From the NCBI GenBank assembly GCA_018857735.1, contig JABMCL010000013.1:62001-126000 (forward strand): a stretch of DNA of 64,000 nt, given 5' to 3'. Under the pieces are notes generated by a model that searched no databases, was not told where the DNA came from, and saw only the letters and a program-made list of their open reading frames with translations. Below, piece by piece: positions 34,359-46,656 of this stretch; within the stretch, counting starts at the first letter, position 1; every line of letters starts with the position of its first letter. Made by a program: the position numbers and the translations under genes. This DNA comes from Alviniconcha marisindica. Lineage: Eukaryota > Mollusca > Gastropoda > Provannidae.

Positions 34359-37300
34359 TTAATGATGCTTGGCCTCAACCTTCCCAACCTTCTCCATTGC
34401 CTGAAACAAAATTCATTTTGTTCAAAGACTAATTCTCAGATAACATAATAAAAAATGGGAAAATTACATTTGGATAAATTACATAAGGTCTTTCAGATGT
34501 TTTAAAAGGGACTGATTGTGAAAAAAAGTTGTCATCAAAATCTAGATAGCTGCCAGAAAGTAAATTAAAAAATAGTTTACACTAAATCAACTAGGATGCT
34601 TATATCAGGGCAAAATACATTTAATCACAATGCTATAAATGCTAAAAATATGTACGTTAAAATCAGTCAACCTTTTTAAAAAAAACCCACAGAGGTCAAG
34701 CTTAATCTGAATTTTTTTAATTTTCTAAAAAGGTTGACCTCTTTGAGAAGTAAACCATACAATCCAAAGATATGTCCTCGAACAGAATCCTCACAACAAG
34801 CTGCATAAGATTTGTCCAAAGCTGAATGATTTAATTTCTTGTCCTTGGAGTAAGAGAAGAGCAGAGACTGTTATTTCTTGACTACAAGCTGGTCGCTTGT
34901 ACATGATGCACTCCTTTTTACTGAAGGGAGAGGAGCCACCAGGGTGCATCCCATGTGACATTTGCTTACCACAGAACATACTTTGCTTTTTTGTTTTGAT
35001 TTTACTGAAGCAACTCGTCACACACAATACACACTGGTGGCACCTCTTCCTGTAATAAAAAGGAGCGCATCATGTCTGGATGAACAGTGATTATTTTCAC
35101 TGAATACATAATGAAGTCATCAAACTATCAAAGAAAACACTGTGTGCATGTTCTTGTCCATGTATGCAGTGATCACACAAATTCTGAAAGCTGATTCAGT
35201 AAGACCTAACTGGGAATACAAATATCTGTTTGACAATTCCAGGTGTGCTGTGATCCTGAAATTGTGTAAAGATCACCCAAACTGGTAAGAATGTGTGCAA
35301 GTCCACTGCGGCCATTGGCATGCAAAGTATGAATGAATCTGCTAAAACAGTATCAGCAAGCGAACTGCAATGTCAAAAATGTTTGCCGTCTCTGGAAATG
35401 TGCCAGTTATCTCCCCTGAACCGACAGCCAGGTCAAACTTTGGTAAGACATATAGAAAAATGCAAGCACTGAACAGAAACTGGGTAGTGAGTACCCCTCT
35501 TTCACATGCTTGCCCTGCCCAAGAAAAACAATACAGCAACCTCAAATAAAAAAGCAACAACGAAACGTTTCTTCCAATAGGTACTCCCCACAAAATGCAA
35601 AACACTCAGTCAACACCCACATGCAACATGGTGGTTCCAAGCTGCGCTGGAGACATGGTCACCTCCACCCCTGCAGACTTCAGGGAATCAATCTTCTCAT
35701 TGGCCCCGCCCTTTCCTCCTGCAATGATGGCGCCGGCATGACCCATGCGTCGCCCAGGGGGCGCAGTCAGCCCAGCGATGAAGGACACCACAGGTTTGGC
35801 GTTGGGACCCTGAGCGAATCAAACGTAACATGTCACTTCCACCATCAAGAAATCATGGACTGGGACTGAGATGAGCAGTGTCATCCTCCAGTAAATGCTA
35901 AAGTTTAGTCAATTTCTTTTTCATGTTTTCGTTTTTTACAGGAGTCTCTAACAATTATAAACAGCCTGCTATGTAGCACAGTAATAGTTATTTGGTGCAG
36001 ATGGCAGTTTTGTTAAAATAGAGACATCAAGTTTCCAGTGAATTAGAATGTGACTTCTTACAACAGTACAACCTGACTGTCTTCATGTATTTGTTTGATC
36101 GTAAAATTCATTTAAAAACAATTAACTGAAGTTTGGAGATGCTCAATATTCTTACAGATGGAAAGTTGGCTGGCACAGGTTTTTGCTGGAAGATGCACCC
36201 ACATATCACTCATTTCTATTTCATGGTTCCCAGGGATTTGGACTAGAGCCAAATAAGGACCTTATAAGGACTTATATTTTTTATAAGGACCAGTATTAGG
36301 CTTTGTAAGGACCATCATTGTGACCAGCAGTTTTGGAACAAACATTTTCTTGGCATCTTTGCTGTTAGCTCAGGTTCTTGCACAGTTCGAATTTTGCAAC
36401 CAAATATTTGGCTGACCCGAAAGTTATCGTGTAATCTTGTGACTGTGATTTCTGCTGCAGCGTGATCTAAATGAACATGGAAAGCATCATCTGCTTCGGA
36501 CATCATCTCAACCTATGTCCGAACAATTTCAAAATTCAATGTGTGGAACCATCCAGTGTCACTGACTTGGAAAAAAGAGGCTTTTTATAACTACCCATGT
36601 GCATTTTTAGTGTTAGCCAGATTTGCAAGGACTGTGATGCAAATATAAGGACTTGTAAGGTCTTACTTGGCAAATTCAATTTGTAAGTACTTGCAAGCAC
36701 CTGTAAGGACCCTGGCAACCTTGTATTTTATTGCCAATGTATGTCACAGTGCATACATCATGCACATTTAGGAATATGATTATTGAAAGGCATGCTATGA
36801 TGCTCTCACTTATAAAAATCAAAATAAAATCTTCCTTAAAAATGTTTTTGTTTCATTTTGTTTGCTTCTTGCCTGTCAGAGCAAGTCCACAGCTGTGGAA
36901 GACTGCCTTTGTTGTTGGACATTATGTCAGCAAGATGATGAAACAGGGAGGCCAAAAGAAGATCACATGGCACGAAAGCTCTCTCACCGTATTGTGATTT
37001 TTCAAATAATCTGCTGCATTCTCTTCCGCCTGCCCTCCAATTTCACCAATCAGCACAATACCTGTCCAGAGAACAAAATACAGAGTGATGTTAAAACATT
37101 TTTTTTTTAATTTACAGGAACTTGCTTAATCAAAATGCATTTTGAACAACAATCTGATGAGAGGGGTAAAACCCCACTTCAAATTAATGATTCCATTTTA
37201 AAATTGGAACTGTGAATGACCATTTCCTTGGATCCAGACCCACATTAGCTCAAACAGACATAAACCTATCAAGTGTCATAGCTGGCCTGGCAAACACTGA

Positions 37301-37861
37301 CAACATCTTTGTTTGACTTTAGGAAAATCTGTGCATGCACCATGTACGTCAGATGACTTGAGGCACTAAAAAACAACAACAAAAACACACATGCCAAAAC
37401 AAACAAACAAACAAAAAACAAAGCAAACAAACAAGCAAAAACCTAAGAAAAGGGACTAAATATAAATACTGAATTGTTGTTTTAAAACAACTCTTCACTT
37501 CAGGTTTTATCTTGAGCTTTTCTTTCATACTGGCAAAAACATCCTGAGAAAGCTGGGTTTTCAAAACAAAGATTTTGGTGGAGTTGGTCAGGAGATAATT
37601 TCAATGAAAATGAATAGCATGTCCTATGAACCAGTTCCCATTCAACACAGCTTTTCCAAAAAAGGTTTTAGCCCTAAACGCTGCAGTACTACAAACTGAT
37701 CATTCAGACTGTGATCATTACCCCCAACACTGATAAGAACCACAGAACTGAGAACTTTATTACACAAGGATTAAGATTTTAGGCAATTGCCTATTCTTAT
37801 AATCTGACCCTGCTAATCTACATGTCAATACACTACATACAAAACAACACTGACTTCCATA

Positions 37862-37929
<68 letters not shown>

Positions 37930-40900
37930 TAAGTAAGTAAATTGGTGTTTTACGCCCAGTCAACCAGTGTGGTTATATCAGAGAGAGAGAGAGAGAGTAA
38001 CTAACTTGGTGTTCTACAGTTACATCAGGATGAAGAGAGAGAGAGAGGGAGGGAAGTGGAGACAACTCCAACACTGTACCTTCAGTATTTGGGTCGGACA
38101 GGAACACTTCCAGACAGTCAATGAAGTTTGTGCCATTGAAAGGGTCACCACCAATCCCGATACAAAGTGACTGACCCAGACCAACTTGTGTTGTCTGGTG
38201 CACAGCTTCATATGTCAACGTCCCAGATCGCGAAACAATACCTGGAAAAAAAAAGGCTGTGTGTATGCAAGTTTCCTTCAAGAGAATGAACAGAGAAAAC
38301 TAAGCTCACCTGAACTGAAGCCAATCTCAGCCCATAGCATGTCTCTTGAAAGTCTTCTTAGCAACTTTAATACACAAAATATGGACCCAGCAATTCAAAT
38401 AATTGCACAGTAAGTACAGGTGACCACCTTATGAACATGAGAAATGAAGAAAGGATGCAACTTCACAAACAAAACAACTGTGTCCAAAATGAAGAAGCTC
38501 TGGAAAAGAAAGGCATTGCCCGTTTGTGAATCTTACCTATTTTTCCTTGCTGGTGTATGTGGCCTGGCATGATTCCAATCTTGCATTCACCAGGCTGTCA
38601 AACAAAGTTGTAAAATTCACCTCAGTGTTGGCAAGTAAATAACCAAGTACACCTACCACACGCCAAGCCTAGATTTCCAGCACCCCTCCTCCAAACTGGG
38701 TATGCAATTGAAGGGGAGCTCCTTATCTCTGTGCCTCTATCTACTGAAATCACCTCTACATCTCACTCTGCAAGTGCCCTCTGTTAAATCTGGGAAATGC
38801 TTGGGTACTAAGGCTGTGGAATCAACATAGCACTGAAACACACATAAACACTGCAAGTGATGGCCTGGGGTAAGAAATAGTTCCATCTCGATTCAAACAA
38901 TATTGGTTTTATTTGTGCTGGCATAAGCACGGTTCTTCAGAAGCTAAAAAGAAATGCCCAATATAATTAGAGCATGTGTTGCAAACTTAATGCATGCCAT
39001 TTGAGATTAACCAATTATGGCAGTGACTGGTGGAGGGATGTTGCAAACCAGTCCTTGTGAGTTTGTATACCTACCTAAGTGACACGGGTCTTCATTATGG
39101 TCTCTACAAAGAGTATGCATCACTATGCTAATCTGAATCTGATGTGGTCCAAGTACGTATGTCCTGCCACTCTTTTTTAATCCATGTACTCTGATCATTA
39201 TTAATACTGTCAAGAGCTGATGCACAACTTTCACCACACATACACACAAAACGGTAATGTGAACTAACCAATGAGGTTGGCTGGGTATTAAAAACAACAA
39301 CCAATTACATACTTAATTACTCAAATAAAATAATAATGTAACATTGACTTGATCTCCTCAACAGTTTCATTTATCAAATCCTCAATAAAAACTCTGAAAC
39401 AAAACACAGTAGTGAGACCAGTACGTCACTGTTCCTAAATCTTGTATGGATTAGGTTACCTTGATAATGCCAGGGCAGTTTGGGCCAATGAGTCGTGTTT
39501 TGTCCTGCCGAACCAGGCGGTGTTTGACACGCACCATGTCTTGCTGTGGGATGCCCTCTGTGATACACACCACCAGGCCAATCTCTGCATCAATTGCTTC
39601 CAGAATGGCTGCCGCAGCGAAGGGAGGTGGCACAAAAATTACAGTGGCAGTAGCACCAGTTTTTTCAACCGCCTGAGGAAAGAAAACATAAAGAAACATG
39701 TCATAATGGTGTTGTTTCATTCAGTTTTGGGTTATAAACAAAAACATGAATACTACTATGAGCACTACAACTAGAGACTGATTCAGTGATTGTATTTGAT
39801 TGTTGGTTATTTCCTGCCAAGTTGACCACAAAGGCCATACTGGGATGAAACACAAATCACCAAATCAAGATTCTGATCCCCTGGCACTGTTCACATTACC
39901 TGCCACTTTACGTTTTAATAGGACTAGGCAAAATCAAGTTTAATAAATTCCAAAGGTAGATGATACAACTGTTGATTCACTGGAAATAGACAAATCCAGT
40001 GCTTTTTGATTCATATAGAAGACAAAAACAGATGCACATATGCTCACACAATATATAAAATGGAGGTTCTCTATATAAACTGCTTTGGGGTGGGGGGGGG
40101 GGGGGGTGAGAGGGGGTGTTACAAAGAAAAGAGAAATTGTCCAATGGCATAGTCTCTGTCCAAATACTTGTTTTCTACTTGCCACATTATTAGAAATTCT
40201 AGTAGAGCTTGCCACATTATTAGAAACTCTAGTAGAGTCGACTCATTCGTCTCACACCAACCTCCTTAACAGAGTTGAAGACTGGACGATCAAGGTGTGT
40301 TGACCCTCCCTTGCCAGGAGACACGCCTCCCACAACGTTGCTGCCATACTCTATGGCCTGCTGACTGTGGAAGGTGCCCTGCACATACACACACAATGTG
40401 AATGTCTCACTGCAAATCACACACACAGCATGGGGAAAAGAGTGAGCCAGTGAGCGAATGAGCAAGGCAGACTGAGACAGGAAGAAACAGAGAAAGAGCA
40501 CCCAGGAAGTGAAGACAGGAAGAGACTGAGACTGAGCAAGTCACAGAGAGAGAGAAACATACGGGATGTGGAGACAACTCGAACAGTCTGAGTCAAACTC
40601 TCCACCTTCAATATTTGGGTCTCTCAGGAACACCTCCAGTCAATGAAGTTTTTGCGCCACTGAATGGGTCACCACCACTGTGTGTGTGTGTGCATGCACA
40701 CACGCATGTGTTCATGTGTGCATGTGTGTGAACCATCCCTTTTTCTTGCTCAAGGTACTCTTTTGCTGACCCACACAAAAACTTCTACACACTCAATGAT
40801 ACTGTGTGTTTTTTCATTTGCATAATACATGGTATTAAAAATATATTAAAAAAAAGAAAAAAGTTACAATAAAGTAGGTAGGACCAGCCTCTCTTTAGCG

Positions 40901-43900
40901 CTGGGTAACATGGCCGTCGCGAGGCAAATATTGCTCATTTTCAACTTGTCGTATCTGCTTTGTTTTGTGCAGTTTGTCAATAAAAACTACTGTCAGGCAA
41001 AAAATGATCTTTTTACGACCTGTTGATGCCATTATTTTGTGCGTGAATGATGTATTGTGAGTTTGGAAGAAGTTTTAATGAACACACCAAGCGGTCGGAA
41101 ACCGAGCGTGGTGCTGACGTCGAAAGTCAGATGAGCGAGGTCGGAAAACGGTTGCGTTCGGAAAACCGTTGGGAACTTTAACAAGAAAAACGTACACATA
41201 TGAAGTTAATATTTTTAGAAAGAGGAATTCCTGTAGATTTATCCATTATAAAATTCGTTAAAATTCTTCGTTTTCGACTGCAGCAAAAATTGAGTTGAAA
41301 AATACGTTCATTTTTACCATAAATTTACACCAAGAAAGTCTGAATGCACCATATTCAATTTGGTATCATTGGAAAGACAAATTTTCGCTCTTTAAAACAG
41401 TCTATCGTTTGATCCGGAAGCGAGTTCTTGTAAGAGTTCCCATGCAACGGAAAGTGGAGACCCCATAGATTTTGTCGTCTGCTCGAGCACTAAAATCTGT
41501 GACTACGCGAGCGGCGCAAAAGATGCTCACCCTGGAGGAACTGGAAAGAAACCGTGGTAAGTTTTTTATTTTAGCAATAACTAAGTGAGTTTCCAACACA
41601 ACCATAACTGTATTTTTGCACTGTTTACATCTCTTTGAATGCAACTGAAGCAAATTCGTTGTGGTCTGGTCGTAGTTTGAACAACATTACAGAGTTATCT
41701 CCTCATTATTTCCTCCGAAATGCACTCCTCATTATTTCCTCCGAAATGCAAACTGCTGTAAAAGTAGTAATTTCTTTCCCCGTGAATCTGAATTGACAAA
41801 AAACTGATGTATGGTGTATGTTCTCAACAGTGAATTTTTTAAAGGAAATTTAGCAAGTGAATGATTTTTTAAAAATATATTTGTTTTTCTTGTCAGGGAC
41901 AATAACTCTGATTTAGCTAGCAGACGATGCAGTCACGAACCAATATGTTTTTTACAGTAGATCTGCTCATCTAGACAAAACAAAATAAAAGCAAGCCACC
42001 AGCCAAAATTAATGGTATATTGAGAGTTTGGGAGTTTGGAATTGTATTTGCTTCTGAAGAATTAATTTCTTCTTTTCCCCCATCTTCTTTCTCTTCCACC
42101 TTTTGTGCACATGGAAGACCTGGCCACTGGCTCAAAATTACATGATTCTTTCAACTTTGTATAATAATAATAATTACAAGGGGGGATTTAAAAAAAGAGA
42201 AGTAATAATGATAAGTTTTTTTGTTTTTTTAACATTTTACAAGCATTACTGACAAGACAGACTATGGTAACAAGACAGAAGTAACTAAGTCAATAAGAAA
42301 GACTGAACAGGAAACAAAATGAAAGAAATATCACACACACACACACACACTTCAAGAGCCACATCAAATGTGGGGGTGGGAGGGGTGGGGGAAATAAAAC
42401 AACTCACAGAGCAACATTAAATACAGTTTTGAGCATGTCAATTTTTAAATGTCATTGAAGTGGGCCTCCAATTTTTGTTAGTTTCCTTAATAATCCAGGT
42501 CTTTTATCTAAGGTAGGGAAGTTTTTTGTTTTTAAATATTGTCAAATAATGGCTAGAGCAACTCCAGTTGGGGTTTTACTTCTGGATTGTTTCAGTAGCT
42601 GAGACTGGTAGCAGTAGTCAAATACCTGAAAATTAGTTCTTGTCTGCTTCCTTTTGTTTGTACCTTTCTGACTGATTTATTTCTCAGGTTATTACTGCAT
42701 GATTCACACAAAGTCAAGTAAGTGTTATTTACAAGTTCAGAATTTGATGGTTTAATCGGTGAGTATTAAGTGTATTTAATTGGTGAGTATTAAGTGTTAG
42801 TGTGCTGTTTATGTTGAAATAAATATTTTTACCTGTTTGTTTATATATTTCTTTGTTAATGATTTCAGAGGATGATCAGTTTCATCATCTTGAGGAGAGA
42901 ACTGGTCCTAGAAAGCAAGGCAGGCCCCAACATCTACCACGAGGCCACATTTGGACTGCAGTTTTTAACTTCATTTCCTCATTTAAACAAGTCTGCAATA
43001 TCTAAAATTTGCCTAAATTTACTTATGCTGAGCATTTTCCTTCTCTTATTAATGCTGAATCTGCAGATACCAGAACCATGGCTGTATCTCTTTCCATTCC
43101 AGAGTTTTTTTTTCTTTAATGCTATTACCATCAAAGATTTTGCGGGATATTTGCACCCTTTTATTTTCATGGAAACTTGCCTCTGTAGGTAAAATTTAGC
43201 TTGCACTTCTTTAGACTTGTGAATTTGTATTGTCTAATTTATGCTGAATCAGTTGATACCAAAATTATGGTTGTACCTCTTTCCATTCCCATGTTATGTT
43301 TGATCTTGTCATGGTACTAACAAAGATTGGTGATCGGACAATGTCAAAATTAGTGATTTTTCCATTTTTGGCAGTCTGCATCTCCAATATTTGAGTAAGG
43401 ATGACTCCTGAAAAAATTGTGTTTAGTCTATGTAGTGCAGACACTGTGTAAAACAAGTTGGGTGGATGTGTGACCAATAGCATTTATGCTAGCCATACAA
43501 AAATGGCATTTTGTAAAATGTGCGTAAAATGCCTAAAATGGTGACTATTTGAAGGGTGATATCTCAAAAAAAATTTTAGATAAATTAATGTGTACTTGCC
43601 TTGTGACCCTCTTTAATATCATATATTAATGGATTGCATTGCTTGCATTTCAAAATTTGGCTGGACCTACCTACAATAAAGTACAAAACAATGGTTAAAT
43701 ATGGAAAAAATGAGATGTAGGATGCTTTGGGTCTTGCTGTATTTACAGTACACAGACTGCATCTACTGGGGGGTTCAGGAGGGGTTATTAACTCCCTTGA
43801 CTTTTGCCCGGCATGGCTTAAGTCCCTTGGCTGCTTTTACTTCCGGTGCATACTTTCTTCACAAAGGAAGGTGGTGACAGTAAATTTGCAAATTTTACAC

Positions 43901-45916
43901 AGCCAACTTTAAAGGCATTTTAGGAGGCCTGTAGTCAGAATGTGTCTGGTAATAACTTGTTGCTCATGCTATAGGATGCCCTAAAATGCATTTTTCTATG
44001 AACTCCCAAGCTTCTGGTCAGTCAAAAAATGACACAAAGACCCTTTTTTCCACCCTCCATCCCCCGGTAATTTTTGCAACTGCAACAGTGGTGGCATTTG
44101 TATTGCTTCGCGATTCTAGGTTCAACTTCCATTGATATACAAAGCGTGAAGCAACGCCTACTCTGAAATCAGCCTGGAAGTGACGCTGTGACCTCTTGCA
44201 ACTTCTTACACAAAGATTACAAAGGGCATTCACTCGTGCAAACCAGCTTCACTGAACTGCCCAATATCATTACTATGTATGACATAGTTCCAGTACATAA
44301 TATGCCACACAACTGTAAACTGGCATGACAAGACAACTAACCTGCTTCCCTGTAAAACCTTGGCAAATCAATTTGGTCTGAGATCCAATTAGTAAATTCT
44401 GCCGAGTTGCTGTGTAGACACTGCGCAGACCCTGGCGGCCACCTAAAGCTTACATACAAATAAAACAAACAACCAAAGGTTAAAATGTATTCCAAAGTCT
44501 CATCAGACTGTAAACAAAACACATAATTATAGGTGTGTATGCACAGTCTACCAGCAAGCTATCATAACCAAGTTCATTTCACTTCCAGTTTGCAGTATAA
44601 CTATGACTGATGAATGAAACTAAAACTGTAAAAGCACTGCTGTCCTCATTTTTGTTTGCTCAATCCAGGTCTGACTGAGTACAAGCAGTTGTGTGTGTGG
44701 GGGGGGGGGGGGGGGGGGGGGGGGGACTTGGACTAAGAATTCAGGGAACTGATAATAATATCACATTCCTTTCCCAAGATCAAGAATGCTGAGTTGCTGC
44801 TCTGACTGGCAGTGGCACTCCCCTCCCCTCCGTTTTTTTTTTTTTTTTAACCTCTGTTGGGTTTTTCTTCTTTTTGCTGCACCTCTTTCAGTCTTTGACA
44901 ACATTACTGCCCAGTGAGCATGACTTGTAGTTGTACACTGATACTGAGCACTTGACAAGTATACAAATTACAATCATTGTTGTTGTTGCCATATCTCTGT
45001 TCTCTCTTCTTCTTCTTTTTGAAGCTAGTAAGAAAGTGAAAACCTATCCAATGTGTGTTACTATGTTAGCTTTTAAACCAAGTGACTGACTTCGACCCAT
45101 CTGTGCAAAGCCCTGATACAACCATTCTGCGAAGTGTCAAAGTTACTGCACTACGAATGTCATTTGTGTCATGGTCCCAAGTACATTCACTCATGCATTC
45201 ATGCCAGTCATAAAACAACAAAGTTATGTTTTAAAATAATAAAAATAAAAATACAACAGTCAAACAACCCCAACAGCAACATGTCATTTGTCAGATGTTG
45301 TCAAATGAAACTGACACATGGTGCCAGATAATAACTGGAATTTAATGTCCTGTCAACAGCACAGGGTCACCTCAGGACAAGCAAACTCTCTCATAAGCAA
45401 ATGCACATTTCAAAACTCTTCTCCTATAATTTCTAAATTATATTAATATTTATACATAAACTAATAAAGTAAAACTAAAAGTCTAAAACTAGTAAAACCA
45501 TTTCTCAAGTCAAACCACAAAACCATTTCCTGCACGATCAAAAAACAAAACATACACAAATATCAAACACAGTTTTTTGAAGAGTTAGTCCCTTCAATAT
45601 TACCTCTAATAAAAGAGCACATAAAGCTAGGCCATCCTTCTAATATAATAAAAGTTCTATCAGTATCAACGTGCTATGTGGCATGCTCAAAAACTAGCAG
45701 ACGTCACATGTACTGGGACCTTGACCAACTGTGTTGACAAGTGCTGCCATTGTTACGGACTCCACTAGACCGAGGAAGCTGTGAATCCACACAATCAACC
45801 ACAGTACATATTCGCTACTCCCGTACATTCTTTTGCGTTCAAATCAAACTGCATGACAGAAATAGCAGAAGGCTTTTACCTCTCAACCTTGCAAGCACCT
45901 TGCCTGTGCACGCCAT
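34359..45916 (-). CDS. SUCLG1: Succinyl-CoA ligase (ADP/GDP-forming) subunit alpha, mitochondrial
   Basis: The alpha subunit of the TCA-cycle enzyme that converts succinyl-CoA to succinate with substrate-level ATP or GTP formation, in the mitochondrial matrix. Coding exons (minus): 45880-45916, 44342-44442, 40262-40378, 39460-39672, 38537-38594, 38080-38241, 36988-37061, 35621-35809, 34359-34400; 993 nt, 330 aa, all phases consistent and all introns GT/AG. The N-terminus [20 protein letters not shown] is basic and fits a transit peptide. [15 protein letters not shown] (~38-50) is the CoA-binding loop; [18 protein letters not shown] and GIVSRSGTL (~176-184) are family blocks; [11 protein letters not shown] carries the catalytic phospho-histidine, about residue 278. 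The last exon replaces a readthrough end (MLHVGVD, stop) by [16 protein letters not shown]; this splice is the least certain. Human SUCLG1 has 346 residues. It shares a promoter with GOLGA7. Confidence 0.96.
36230..36720. repeat. Diffuse ATAAGGACC/TTGTAAGG repeat in SUCLG1 intron 7
   Basis: Around 36250-36320 and 36640-36720, phrases such as TTATAAGGACTTATA, TTTGTAAGGACC and CTGTAAGGACCCTGG recur about ten times in varied spacing. I could not define a unit. Confidence 0.5.
37863..38052. repeat. (GA)n tracts and a short dispersed element in SUCLG1 intron 6
   Basis: About 30 GA units at 37867-37926, then TTGGTGTTTTACGCCCAGTC and GTGGTTATATCAGAG (a phrase also seen, diverged, at 805-840), then shorter GA tracts to 38052, ending about 28 bp from exon 6. 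Confidence 0.8.
40570..40680 (-). pseudogene. Decayed duplicate of SUCLG1 exon 6 inside intron 2
   Basis: On the plus strand GGAGACAACTCGAAC and CACCTTCAATATTTGGGTC, then AGTCAATGAAGTTTTTGCG and GAATGGGTCACCACCACTG match 38058-38157 (intron 6 edge plus the 3' two-fifths of exon 6). Relative to the true exon there is an extra A and a lost block of several bases, so the frame is broken. It lies about 190 bp upstream (in transcription sense) of exon 3. Confidence 0.8.
40867..40874. repeat. 8-bp target-site duplication, left copy
   Basis: CAATAAAG, repeated exactly at 43674-43681. Confidence 0.6.
40875..43673 (+). mobile_element. 2.8-kb transposon with 15-bp inverted ends in SUCLG1 intron 2
   Basis: The left end is TAGGTAGGACCAGCC; the right end, reverse-complemented, is TAGGTAGGTCCAGCC (one mismatch). 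The exact 8-bp direct repeat CAATAAAG flanks both, which suggests a hAT-like or other 8-bp-duplicating superfamily. The first ~700 bp are CpG-rich, unlike the surrounding intron, and contain an ATG with a good splice donor (see the next entry). Inside, a ~190-bp segment is tandemly duplicated (ATGCTGAATCTGCAGATACC at about 43051 and ATGCTGAATCAGTTGATACC at about 43242). I see no transposase domain. Confidence 0.62.
41523..43005 (+). CDS. Candidate two-exon small ORF inside the 2.8-kb element
   Basis: Exon 1 at 41523-41556 reads [11 protein letters not shown] and ends at a consensus donor (GTGGTAAGT). A pyrimidine-rich acceptor (GATTTCAG) at 42868 opens exon 2 at 42869-43005 in matching phase: [20 protein letters not shown], then [13 protein letters not shown] and a TAA. 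The product would be 56 aa. The start is preceded by CpG-rich sequence with a possible ETS site (ATCCGGAAG) near 41411. The polar, charged sequence is not a family I know. It may be the 5' end of a decayed transposon gene or a small host gene that travelled with the element. Confidence 0.3.
43674..43681. repeat. 8-bp target-site duplication, right copy
   Basis: CAATAAAG, identical to 40867-40874. Confidence 0.6.
43768..44277 (+). mobile_element. Truncated copy of the SAP-bearing element in SUCLG1 intron 2
   Basis: About 500 bp aligns in direct orientation with 59553-60000 (TTAACTCCCTTGACTTTT to ACTGCCCAATATCATT). The SAP-like frame ([15 protein letters not shown]) carries in-frame stops. The terminal inverted repeats present at 59253-60055 are missing here. 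Confidence 0.8.
44696..44725. repeat. Poly-G run of about 27 nt in SUCLG1 intron 1
   Basis: GTGTGTGTGG leads into an uninterrupted G run. Confidence 0.9.
45340..45610. repeat. Dispersed repeat, copy 2 of family at 1747-2125
   Basis: AATGTCCTGTCAACAGCACAGG, CACCTCAGGACAAGCAAAC, AAGTCAAACCACAAAACCA and TTTGAAGAGTTAGTCCCTTC follow the same order as the copy at about 1765-1985, both in plus orientation. Confidence 0.7.
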
Positions 45917-45992
45917 CTTGGAAGTTCGGGCCGAGGTCGGTAACCAATGAAATTCCTTCATACAATTAATGCTTACTTCCGGTGAAACTGTC
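45917..45992. promoter_or_regulatory. Bidirectional SUCLG1/GOLGA7 promoter
   Basis: Only 76 bp separate the two start codons. The interval holds a CCAAT box (45944-45948) and a consensus ETS site ACTTCCGG (45975-45982). Each start codon sits in a YY1/TISU-like sequence: CAAGATGGCGTG for SUCLG1 and GTCATGGCGGAT for GOLGA7. TISU elements are known to direct initiation on very short 5' leaders and are enriched in mitochondrial genes, which fits SUCLG1. There is no TATA box. Local CpG content is higher than in the flanking introns. Confidence 0.82.
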
Positions 45993-46602
45993 ATGGCGGA
46001 TGGCAAAGTGAGTCAAATGTAAACTGAGTAATTTGTCGGTGTGAAAATTGGCAGGACTCTCGTTGTCAAGTACATTGTCTGACTGAGGGTTGGTATTAAT
46101 TGATACTTTGCGAGTACGTTATTTTCGAGAGGGATTTCTGTTTACAAGAACTTGAAGAAGCCAGTTTAGACACAGATTGTCAGAGACACACCAGACAGAG
46201 AGATGTTCTTTGCGAATCTCGAGTCTTCTCTGCATGTAACTATTTTGACAGTCGAACTGTTTCCTCATACTTTCACATACATTTATAGCCCCCGCTTTAT
46301 TGTTTCCTGAGGTCATGCTTTCATGGCAATATCCACATTTGTCCCCGTCAGTTCCTGTTCCCTGTACTCGGTTGTGAGATTTGTATAGCACTTAAATGCA
46401 GGCATAATTATGGTAATACTATTACTAATACTAATCTACAGATCTACAGCAATACTAATACGGAATATCCTCCAAGCAAAGTGTGAATTTGCGCATAGCA
46501 TTGAGCGGTTCAAAGTGAGAAAGTGGAAATGCCTAAACTGAGTCAGAGTGCTGATGCCAGAATTGCTCTGCCTTGTTTGTGTTACTGTTACTAAATCGGC
46601 TG

Positions 46603-46656
<54 letters not shown>

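Noticed and set aside
38020..38211. Other-frame minus ORF over SUCLG1 exon 6
   Set aside because: Shadow of the true exon, whose frame matches both neighbouring exons and the family sequence.
44337..44522. Minus-strand frame ending [14 protein letters not shown]
   Set aside because: Out of frame with SUCLG1; the correct frame reads [11 protein letters not shown] and joins exons 1 and 3 in phase.
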